Under the pieces are notes generated by a model. It was not told where the DNA came from, searched no databases, and saw only the letters and a program-made list of their open reading frames with translations. Below, in pieces: positions 7,992 through 16,353 of a DNA stretch of 64,000 nt (its first letter is position 1; each line of letters begins with the position of its first letter). The position numbers and the translations under genes are program-made. Source of the DNA: Aquincola tertiaricarbonis (GTDB lineage Bacteria; Pseudomonadota; Gammaproteobacteria; Burkholderiales; Burkholderiaceae_C); the NCBI RefSeq assembly GCF_000969605.1, contig NZ_JZUE01000013.1, positions 1 through 64,000 of the forward strand, written 5' to 3'.

Positions 7992-9937
7992 CAGGCTGCC
8001 TTTCCAACGGGTGCGAAGGTCTTCGCGTCGATGATCTTCAGGGTGGCCGAGACCACGCCGGTGCGCCCGTCCTCGTACTTCACCGCGGTCTCGATGAACT
8101 GCTCGGACTTGCCGCCGTACAGCGCATCCACCAGCACCGCATAGCGGTCGGCGATGAAGCCGCGGCGGACCTTCCGGGTGCGCGTCAGCTCGCCGTCGTC
8201 GGCGTCCAGCTCCTTGTGCAGCACCAGGAAGCGGCTGATCTGCGAGCCGGCCAGGCGCTCGTCGCTGGCCAGGTCGGCATTGACCTTCTCCACGCAATCG
8301 CGGATCAGCTCCGTCACCTCGGGCTTGGCGGCCAGGTCGGTGTAGCCGGCATAGGGCAGGTTGCGCCGCTCGGCCCAGTTGCCCACCGCCTCGAAGTCGA
8401 TGTTGATGAAGGCGCACACGCGGTCGCGGCCATCGCCGAAGGCCACCGCCTCCTTGATGTGCGGGAAGAACTTCAGCTTGTTCTCCACGTACTTGGGCGC
8501 GAACATCGCGCCGTCGTTGGGGCCGCCGGCAATGCGGCCCACGTCCTTGGCGCGGTCGATGATCTTCAGGTGGCCGCCGGCGTCGATGAAGCCGGCGTCG
8601 CCGGTGCGGTACCAGCCGTCCGACGTCAGCACCTCCGCGGTGGCGGCGTCGTTCTTGTAGTAGCCCTTGAGCAGCCCGGGCGAGCGCACCAGGATCTCGC
8701 CGCTGGGCGTCACCTGGATCTCCACGCCATCGATGGGCACGCCGACGGTGTCGGCCTTCACCTCATGGTCGGGCTGCAGGCACACGAACACGGCGGTCTC
8801 GGTGCTGCCGTACAGCTGCTTCAGGTTGATGCCGATCGAGCGGTAGAAGCTGAACAGGTCGGGCCCGATGGCCTCGCCCGCGGTATAGGCCACCCGCACC
8901 CGCGACAGGCCCAGCGTGTTGCGCAGCGGGCCGTACATCACCAGGTCGCCCAGCTTGTACTTGAGCTTGTCGAGCGCGCCCACGGGCTGCCCGTCCATCA
9001 GCGCCGGGCCCACGCGCTTGGCCAGGGCCAGGCAGCGGTGGAACAGCCAGCGCTTGAGGCGGCCGGCGTCCTCCATGCGGATCATCACGCTGGTGAGCAG
9101 GCCCTCGAAGATGCGTGGCGGCGCGAAGTAGTAGGTGGGGCCGATCTCCTTCAAGTCGATCGTCACCGTGGCGCTGGACTCGGGGCAGTTCACCACGTAG
9201 CCGCAGGCCAGCCACTGCGCATAGCTGAAGATGTTCTGGCCGATCCACGCGGGCGGCAGGTAGGCCAGCACCTCTTCCTGCGCCGTGAGCTTGTCGAAGC
9301 TCTGGCCGGCACGCGCGCGGTCCAGCAGCGAGGCATGCGTGTGCACCACGCCCTTTGGATTGCCGGTGGTGCCGGAGGTGAAGAACATCGCGGCCACGTC
9401 GGTGGCCTGTGCCTGCGCCACCTCGGCATCGAAGAAGGCAGGCTGGCGCTGGTTGAACTCCTGCCCTTCGGCCAGCAGATCGTCGAGCGAGGCCATGCCC
9501 GGCTCGGCGTAGCTGCGCAGGCCGCGCGGGTCGTCGAACCACAGGCGGGTGAGCTGCGGGCACTGGGGGCGGATCTCGATGAGCTTGTCGAGCTGCTCCT
9601 GGTCTTCCACCACCGCGAAGGCGATCTCGGCGTTGTTGATCGGGAAGACGAACTCCGCGCCCACCGCGTCCTGGTACAGCGGCACCGGCACCGCGCCGAT
9701 GCTCTGTGCGGCCAGCATGCTGGCATACAGCCGCGGCCGGTTCTCGCCGATCACCACCAGGTGCTGGCCGCGGCGCAGGCCGGCCGCATGCAGGCCCGCG
9801 GCCAGCGCACGCACCATGTCGGCCAACTGCTGCCAGGTGAGCGTCTGCCAGATGCCGTATTCCTTCTCGCGCAGCGCCGGCGCCGTGGGGCGCTGGCGTG
9901 CGTGTTCGAGCATCAACCGCGGAAAGGTGTCTTCCAA
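7991..9937 (-). CDS. Long-chain-type acyl-CoA synthetase (AMP-forming)
   Basis: This AMP-forming acyl-CoA synthetase of 648 residues would activate an acid with ATP and CoA. The phosphate-binding loop FFTSGTTGNPKG lies at about residues 185-196, QLYGSTETAVFV is the motif that holds the adenylate, and GWYRTGDAGFID carries the ribose-binding aspartate. The start is a TTG codon at 9937, seven bases after AGGAG. An ATG five bases upstream (9942) is in another frame and opens only a nine-codon frame. The gene is first in the operon with livGHM, the binding protein, livF and the PaaK-like ligase. It faces the Crp-type regulator gene across a short palindrome-bearing gap. Its chain-length or aromatic preference cannot be read from the sequence. 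Confidence 0.9.
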   Translation of the reverse strand: MEDTFPRLMLEHARQRPTAPALREKEYGIWQTLTWQQLADMVRALAAGLHAAGLRRGQHLVVIGENRPRLYASMLAAQSIGAVPVPLYQDAVGAEFVFPINNAEIAFAVVEDQEQLDKLIEIRPQCPQLTRLWFDDPRGLRSYAEPGMASLDDLLAEGQEFNQRQPAFFDAEVAQAQATDVAAMFFTSGTTGNPKGVVHTHASLLDRARAGQSFDKLTAQEEVLAYLPPAWIGQNIFSYAQWLACGYVVNCPESSATVTIDLKEIGPTYYFAPPRIFEGLLTSVMIRMEDAGRLKRWLFHRCLALAKRVGPALMDGQPVGALDKLKYKLGDLVMYGPLRNTLGLSRVRVAYTAGEAIGPDLFSFYRSIGINLKQLYGSTETAVFVCLQPDHEVKADTVGVPIDGVEIQVTPSGEILVRSPGLLKGYYKNDAATAEVLTSDGWYRTGDAGFIDAGGHLKIIDRAKDVGRIAGGPNDGAMFAPKYVENKLKFFPHIKEAVAFGDGRDRVCAFINIDFEAVGNWAERRNLPYAGYTDLAAKPEVTELIRDCVEKVNADLASDERLAGSQISRFLVLHKELDADDGELTRTRKVRRGFIADRYAVLVDALYGGKSEQFIETAVKYEDGRTGVVSATLKIIDAKTFAPVGKAA

Positions 9938-9962
9938 GGCATGTCTCCTTGTGTTGAAAGCA

Positions 9963-9982
9963 CTGTAGGAAAGAAATTGACG
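9963..9982. promoter_or_regulatory. Possible divergent promoter elements
   Basis: On the plus strand TTGACG (9977-9982) resembles a -35 box, and GACAAT (10001-10006) lies 18 bases further on, over the right half of the palindrome. On the minus strand TACTGT reads as TACAGT near 9968-9963 and may be the -10 box of the acyl-CoA synthetase operon. Both assignments are weak pattern matches. Confidence 0.35.
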
Positions 9983-9987
9983 CCCGC

Positions 9988-10005
9988 TTGTCGTTCTGAC
10001 GACAA
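9988..10005. promoter_or_regulatory. Crp/Fnr-type operator palindrome
   Basis: TTGTCG-TTCTGA-CGACAA is a perfect six-base inverted repeat with a six-base spacer. It has the exact geometry of a Crp site (TGTnn-N6-nnACA), with CG in place of the GA of E. coli CRP. It lies between the divergent acyl-CoA synthetase operon and a Crp-family regulator gene, and overlaps the possible -10 box of the regulator. It is the likely binding site of that regulator. Confidence 0.7.
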
Positions 10006-10038
10006 TCCTAGGGACAGCCCGCCCCGGTGCTTTCCCGC

Positions 10039-10763
10039 ATGAACCCGTCCAGCGCCCACCATCGCCCCGGCTCCGCCTTGCGTGCCCGCGCCCGCGCCGC
10101 GACCGCGGCCGAGCTGTCGATGGTGCCGTGGCTGCAGGTGCTGGATGACGAACACCGCGCCCGCGTGGTGGCCGACCTGGAGGTGGCCGATGCCGACCCC
10201 GGCGACTTGGTGTGCAAGATCGGCCGCCGCGCCAACTACTGGTTCGGCGTGGTGGATGGGCTGCTCAAGATGACCAACGACGCCTCGGTGGAGGCCGCCA
10301 TCACCTATTCCGGCCTGCCGCCAGGCGCCTGGTTCGGCGAGGGCACGCTGCTCAAGCGCGAGAGCTACCGCTACAACATCGAGACGCTGCGCCGCAGCGT
10401 GGTGGCCGGCCTGCCGATCGACACCTTCGAGTGGCTGCTGGAGCGCAGCATTCCCTTCAACCGCTACTTGATGAACCAGCTCAACGAGCGGGTGAGCCAG
10501 TTCATCGCCGCGCGCGAGACCGACCGCCTGACCGACCCGGACAGCCGCGTGGCACGCAGCCTGGCCGGGCTGTTCCACCCGGTGCTGTTTCCCGGCGTGG
10601 GCACGCTGCTGCGCATCACGCAGCAGGAGCTGGCCTACCTGGTGGGCCTTTCGCGCCAGCGGGTGAACGAGGCGCTGCGCGTGCTGCAGGCCGCCGCGCT
10701 CATCCGCGTGGAATACGGCGGCGTGCAGGTGCTGGACCTGGAGGCGCTGCGCCGCTACCGGCG

Positions 10764-10767
<4 letters not shown>
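10039..10767 (+). CDS. Crp/Fnr-family transcriptional regulator
   Basis: This DNA-binding regulator has an N-terminal cyclic-nucleotide-like jelly roll (LPPGAWFGEGTLLKRESYRYN is the region of the PGxxxGE loop). A helical linker leads to a C-terminal winged helix (ELAYLVGLSRQRVNEALRV). It has no cysteine cluster, so it is not an oxygen-sensing FNR. The recognition helix reads SRQRVNEAL where E. coli CRP has SRETVGRIL, so a different half-site is expected, in line with the TTGTCG palindrome upstream. I chose the ATG at 10039; a GTG at 10027 in frame is possible. It is divergent from the LIV/acyl-CoA operon and is its probable regulator, and may also regulate itself. The stop codon overlaps tail-to-tail with the stop of the next, convergent gene (shared CTAG at 10764-10767). 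Confidence 0.9.
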
Positions 10768-12103
<1,336 letters not shown>

Positions 12104-12107
<4 letters not shown>

Positions 12108-14032
12108 GGAATCGATGTCTCCTGCACGGTGGCGGCGGCCGGCAGCCGCAGGCTGAAGCACGCACCGCCGTCCGGGTGGCCGTGGGCCACGATGTCGCCG
12201 CCGAACTCGCGGGCAATGTCCCGCGAGATGGCAAGCCCCAGGCCCAGCCCGGCGCCTTGTGTCTTGGTGGTGAAGAAGGGCTCGAACAGATGCGACAGGA
12301 TGGCGGGGTCCAGCCCCGCGCCGCTGTCGATCACGTCAATGCGGGCCCAGCGCTCCACCGCATCGCCGGGCGCCGCTTCCTCGTAGCCGGCGGCCAGCGT
12401 CAACGTCTTCACCGGCTGGCCGTCCATCGCGTCGATGGCATTGCCCACCAGGTTGATCAGCACCTGCTCCAGCCGGTTGGCGTCGCACCAGGCGGTCACC
12501 ACGCCGGTCTCGCAGAGGTTGACCACCTCCACATGTTCCTTGCGCAGCCGCAGGCCGAACAGGAACAGCGCATTGCCGATGGCCACCGCCACGTCGGTGC
12601 GCGCCGGCAGCGGCTCCGACTTGCGGGCGAAGCCCTTGAGCGGATGGATGATGCCGCCCATCTGGTCGGCCAGCCGGGCGATGATGCCCAGGTTGCCCGA
12701 CAGCGTGTTCATGTCGCCGCGCTTGAGGAACTCGATGGCATTGCCCGACAGCGTGCGGATGGCGCCCAGCGGCTGCGTCAGTTCATGCGTGATGCCGGTG
12801 GCCAGCTGGCCCAGCACGGCCATCTTGCCGGCATGCACCAGCTCGCTCTGCGTGGCGCGCAGCGTCTTCTCGGCCTGCTCGCGGTCGGCCACCTCCTTTC
12901 GCAGCCGGTCGTTGGCTGCGGTGAGGTCCAGCGTGCGCATGGCCACCTTCTGCTCCAGGTCGGCATTGGCCCGCTCCAGCAGCGCACGCGACTCCAGCCG
13001 CTGGCGCTGGATGCGCCGGCGCTGCGCGATGAACAGCGCCAGCAGCAGCAGGAAGGCCGCCACCACCGAGGCCATCATGCCGTTGAGCGCGGCGGCGGTG
13101 CGCACCTCGCGCAGGTCCAGGAACAGCATCACCCGCCAGTCCATGCCGTCCAGCGGGCGGCTCATCACCAGCATGCCGGTGCCGGTGGCCCGTCGCAGCA
13201 TCTGCTGCTGGCCGCCGGTGCCCGGGCCGTCCAGCAGCTGGCCGTCCTCGCCGATCCACAGCATCGGCGACAGGGGAAACGCCCGGATGCGCATGCTGTT
13301 GTACATGCGGGTGAGCAGCAGGTCCACGCGCCGCTCCACTGGCAGATCCACCAGCGCGGTGTAACGCCAGCCGGGTTGGGACGAGTGGATCACCACCTGG
13401 TTGGCATCGGCCAGCAGCGCCGGTGCACCCACCATCTGCCAGGTCTGGTCGATGGGCTCGAGGCTGATCTTGATGGCGGCCACGCCGATAACGCGCGCGC
13501 CGTCGCGGATGGGATGGGACACGAAGTAGCCCGGCTCGCCGCGAACGCCGATGGCGAAATGCCGGCCGACACGGCCGGACAGGGCTTCCAGGAAATAGGG
13601 GCGGAAGGACACGTCCTCGCCCACCCGGCTGTCGTCGCTGCGGTCGGCGTTGCTGGAAGCCAGCACCACGCCGCGGTCGTTCAGCACGAAGGCCGACATG
13701 CTGCCCACGTGGGCATTCAGCCGGCGCAGGTAGCTGTCGGCGGCCTGCACGCGGCGCGGGTTGCCCGGCTCGCGCAGCAGGTTCAGCACGTCATGGCTGA
13801 GCTGGATGGTGGCCGGCACATGCTCCAGCCGCTTGACCATGCCCTCCACCGCGGAGGCGAACAGGTCCAGCCGGTGGTTGGATTCGGCACGCAAGGTGGC
13901 AATGCCGCGGTTCTCGCTCAGCGTGAAGCCGAGCCAGGCACTGCACACGATGAGGCCGACGGCCACCGCACCCCACAACAATCGGCGCCATACCGGCAGG
14001 ACCAGCCTGCCAGGCGCCTCGGGTCCGATCAC
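12104..14032 (-). CDS. DctB/AauS-like sensor histidine kinase
   Basis: This membrane histidine kinase has 642 residues. One membrane helix near residues 18-35 and a second near 330-350 flank a large periplasmic double-Cache sensor (VLNDRGVVLASSNADR, VSFRPYF, FVSHPIRDG). A coiled-coil stretch rich in L, E and Q follows. The H-box GITHELTQPLGAIRTL carries the phospho-accepting His, with N-box NLVGNAIDAMDG, G1 box DSGAGLDPAIL and G2 box GAGLGLGLAIS. Translation starts at GTG 14032, which overlaps the stop of the upstream gltI-like gene in GTGA, and the 3' end overlaps the regulator in ATGA. All four genes are therefore tightly coupled. The Cache sensor and the adjacent acidic-amino-acid binding proteins suggest that it senses glutamate, aspartate or a related acid, directly or through the binding proteins. 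Confidence 0.92.
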
Positions 14033-14919
14033 TTCTCTGCGTACTCTTCCATCGGCTTGTCATTCGGATTGGCCCATGCCGCCTTGGTGGCATCGGATGC
14101 CGGCAGGCCCACCTTGGTGTTGGTGGGCGGAATCGGCTGCATGAACCACTTGTCGTACAGCTTGGCCACGTCGCCCCGGGCGATCTGGGCCTTGATGCTG
14201 TCGTCGACCGCCTTCTTGAAGGCCGGGTCGTCCTTGCGGATCATGATAGCGATCGGCTCGACCGACAGCACTTCACCCACGATCTTGAAGTCGGCCGGGG
14301 CCTTGGACTTGCTGATGTTGCCCGCCAGGATCTGGCCGTCCATCACGAAGGCATCGGCGCGGCCCGATTCCAGCAGCAGGAAGGAGTCGGAGTGGTCCTT
14401 GCCCATCACCTCCTTGAACTCCAGCCCGCTGGCGCGGCGGTGCTTGCGCAGCGTCTGGACCGAGGTGGTGCCGGTGGTGGTGGCGATGGTCTTGCCCTTC
14501 AGGTCCTCGATCTTGTTGATGCCCGAGTTGGCCTTGACGGCGATGCGCACCTCTTCCACGTAGGTGGTGACGGCGAAGGCCACGTCCTTCTGGCGCGTGG
14601 CATTGTTGGTGGTGGAGCCGCACTCGATGTCCACCGTGCCGTTGGTCACCAGCGGGATGCGGTTCTGCGAGGTGACGGGCTGGTACTTGATGTCCAGCTT
14701 GCTCATGCCCAGCTGCTTCTGCACGTCCGCCAGCACGTTCTGGCAGATGTCGTAATGGAAGCCGGTGTACTTGCCGTCGCCCAGCGTGAAGGCCAGCGCG
14801 CCGGACGACTCGCGGGTGCCGACGGTCACCGTGCCGGTGTCCTTGATCTTCTTCAGCGTGTCGGCATGTGCGGTGCCCAGCGCCAGCAGCGCAGCGATCG
14901 CGAACAGGGTCTTGGTCAT
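14029..14919 (-). CDS. gltI: GltI-like glutamate/aspartate periplasmic binding protein
   Basis: This type-II periplasmic binding protein of the glutamate/aspartate group has 296 residues. The start at 14919 gives MTKTLFAIAALLALGTAHA, a clear signal peptide. Family marks are the mature N terminus DTLKKIKDTGTVTVGTRESS, DICQNVLADV, QNRIPLVTNGTVDIECGSTT, and near the C terminus KWFMQPIPP. No permease or ATPase gene (gltJKL-like) lies in the operon. It is preceded by a diverged paralogue (38-base gap) and followed by the sensor kinase with a 4-base overlap. It may feed an ABC complex encoded elsewhere, act as the ligand-loaded co-sensor of the kinase, or both. The last two roles are inference from context. 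Confidence 0.9.
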   Translation of the reverse strand: MTKTLFAIAALLALGTAHADTLKKIKDTGTVTVGTRESSGALAFTLGDGKYTGFHYDICQNVLADVQKQLGMSKLDIKYQPVTSQNRIPLVTNGTVDIECGSTTNNATRQKDVAFAVTTYVEEVRIAVKANSGINKIEDLKGKTIATTTGTTSVQTLRKHRRASGLEFKEVMGKDHSDSFLLLESGRADAFVMDGQILAGNISKSKAPADFKIVGEVLSVEPIAIMIRKDDPAFKKAVDDSIKAQIARGDVAKLYDKWFMQPIPPTNTKVGLPASDATKAAWANPNDKPMEEYAEK

Positions 14920-14957
14920 GGGAGTCTCTTCTTTCGTCTCAGGGGTCGGTGGAGGGG

Positions 14958-15851
14958 TCACAGGGGCTTGTCCGACGGGGATCGGTACAGCTCCAGCAGG
15001 GCATCGGAAGGCGGCCAGTTGAGGTTCAGCCCCTTGGGTGGAATGGGCCGCTGGAACCAGCGGGCGTAGATGCGCAGGGCCTCGCCGTCCCGCATCAGGC
15101 GGGTGAGCTCGCGGTCGACGATGCGCTTGAGCGTCACGTCGCCCCGGCGCATCATGCAGCCATAGGCCTCGGCGGACATCGGCGTGCCGACCACGATCCA
15201 GTCCTCGGGATGCTGGGCCTTGGCCCGCTCGCCGTAGAGCAGCGCGTCGTCCATCATGAAGGCCTCGGCACGGCCCACCTCCAGCAGCTGGAAGGACTCG
15301 CCATGGTCCTTGGCCACCACGATGTTGATGGTGCCGCCCAGCCTCTCGTTGTAGGTGCGCAGCAGCCGCTCGGAGGTGGTGGCGGCGGTGACCACCACGC
15401 TGCGCCCGGCCAGGTCGGGGAAGTCCTTGATGCCGGAGCGGCGGTTGGTCATCAGCCGGGTGCCGATCACGAAGATGGAGGTGGAGAACGCCACCTGGCG
15501 CGCCCGTTCCTCGTTGTGGGTGGTGGAGCCGCATTCGATGTCCACCGCGCCGTTCTGCACCAGCGGTATGCGGTTCTGCGGCGTCACCGGCACCAGCTTG
15601 ATCGTGAGCGCCGGCAGCTTCAACTCGGTCTTGATGGCGTCCAGCAGCTGCAGCATCAGCTCGTGCGAGTAGCCCACCACCTGGCGCTTGCCGTCGTAGT
15701 ACGAGAAGGGCACCGACGACTCGCGGTGGCCCAGGCTGATGGTGCCGGTCTCGGAGATCTTGGCCAGCGTGTCGTTCTGCGCCCGCAGCGGCAGGGCCAG
15801 GGCCCATCCACAGCACAACACCAGCACGGCACGAAAGACGGTTCCAGACAT
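14958..15851 (-). CDS. Second GltI-type amino-acid binding protein (paralogue)
   Basis: This is a second type-II amino-acid binding protein in tandem with the gltI-like gene. Shared marks are GTISLGHRESSVPFSYYDGK, QNRIPLVQNGAVDIECGSTT and RWFQRPIPPKGL, so the two arose by duplication. Its binding-lobe sequence has drifted (YSHELMLQLLDAI in place of the DICQNV segment), so its ligand may differ. I chose the ATG at 15851 (MSGTVFRAVLVLCCGWALAL, a good signal peptide); a GTG at 15866 in frame is possible. The start lies about 35 bases after the predicted start of transcription from the -24/-12 promoter at 15898-15913. It is the first gene of the four-gene operon. Confidence 0.85.
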   Translation of the reverse strand: MSGTVFRAVLVLCCGWALALPLRAQNDTLAKISETGTISLGHRESSVPFSYYDGKRQVVGYSHELMLQLLDAIKTELKLPALTIKLVPVTPQNRIPLVQNGAVDIECGSTTHNEERARQVAFSTSIFVIGTRLMTNRRSGIKDFPDLAGRSVVVTAATTSERLLRTYNERLGGTINIVVAKDHGESFQLLEVGRAEAFMMDDALLYGERAKAQHPEDWIVVGTPMSAEAYGCMMRRGDVTLKRIVDRELTRLMRDGEALRIYARWFQRPIPPKGLNLNWPPSDALLELYRSPSDKPL

Positions 15852-15897
15852 CGACGACACGACCACGGCAGCTCAAACCCACGACGGACGCATTGTG

Positions 15898-15913
15898 TGC
15901 ACGAGGCGTGCCA
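15898..15913 (-). promoter_or_regulatory. Sigma-54 (-24/-12) promoter of the binding-protein / two-component operon
   Basis: On the reverse strand the site reads TGGCACGCCTCGTGCA. It matches the TGGCACG-N4-TTGCA consensus with a single change, and it keeps the essential GG-N10-GC spacing. Transcription would start near 15886, 35 bases ahead of the ATG at 15851. The operon it drives encodes its own sigma-54 activator, which is strong circumstantial support. Confidence 0.75.
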
Positions 15914-15946
15914 GCGCCGGGCGGGGGGACGTGCAGCCGCTTTCCC

Positions 15947-15958
15947 AGGGATATCCCT
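15947..15958. promoter_or_regulatory. Palindrome between two divergent -24/-12 candidates
   Basis: AGGGATATCCCT is a perfect 12-base palindrome, extended by one mismatch to CCAGGGATATCCCTTGG. It lies in the 502-base gap between the divergent binding-protein and carboxypeptidase operons. It is a candidate upstream activating site for the NtrC-class regulator. It is about 65 bases from the leftward start site, closer than usual for such sites. An 11-base direct repeat, CCCTGGCGGCA, occurs at 15981-15991 and 16039-16049. Apart from these and the promoter and operator sites listed separately, I see nothing in this gap. Confidence 0.4.
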
Positions 15959-16195
15959 TGGCTGCCGACCGCCATGCCGGCCCTGGCGGCACGACCTGCT
16001 CTGCAGCGGTCGCGCGGGCCGGACGGAAATCCGTCGCGCCCTGGCGGCAGGTGTCGGAAAACCGCCTGAGGCACGCCGCCGGTAACGGCCGGCCGGCAAG
16101 GCCTGCCAAGGCATCCGGGGCCGCCGCAAGCGGCCGGCCCTGCAGCCCGCCTGTCACTTGGCTGTCATAGGCAAACACGGTGTGCAGTGCCCGAG

Positions 16196-16207
16196 TTGTC
16201 TAGACAA
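16196..16207. promoter_or_regulatory. TTGTCTAGACAA palindrome (GntR-like operator candidate)
   Basis: This perfect 12-base palindrome lies 158 bases ahead of the carboxypeptidase start. Near-identical TTGTCTAGACAG copies lie at 20411-20422, at the end of the same two-gene unit, and at 31957-31968 inside the start of gspK. The shape resembles the TGGTCTAGACCA operators of GntR/HutC-type regulators such as DasR. No GntR regulator is encoded in the window. Confidence 0.45.
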
Positions 16208-16264
16208 GTGGAGCGGCACTGCTGCGATGCAGCGTGAAGGCGCTGTGAAGCATCGTGAAGCACT

Positions 16265-16280
16265 TGGCACAGTTCGAGCA
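16265..16280 (+). promoter_or_regulatory. Candidate sigma-54 promoter of the carboxypeptidase unit
   Basis: TGGCACAGTTCGAGCA has a perfect -24 element (TGGCAC) and GG-N10-GC spacing. Its -12 element is weaker, GAGCA in place of TTGCA. Transcription would start near 16292, 62 bases ahead of the ATG at 16354. It is divergent from the stronger sigma-54 promoter at 15898-15913. Confidence 0.5.
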
Positions 16281-16353
16281 ATGCAGTGCCCATCGGCCGC
16301 CCGGCCGTCGATGCCGTTGCGGTGTCGTTCCATAGCCTTGGAGATGGGAACTG

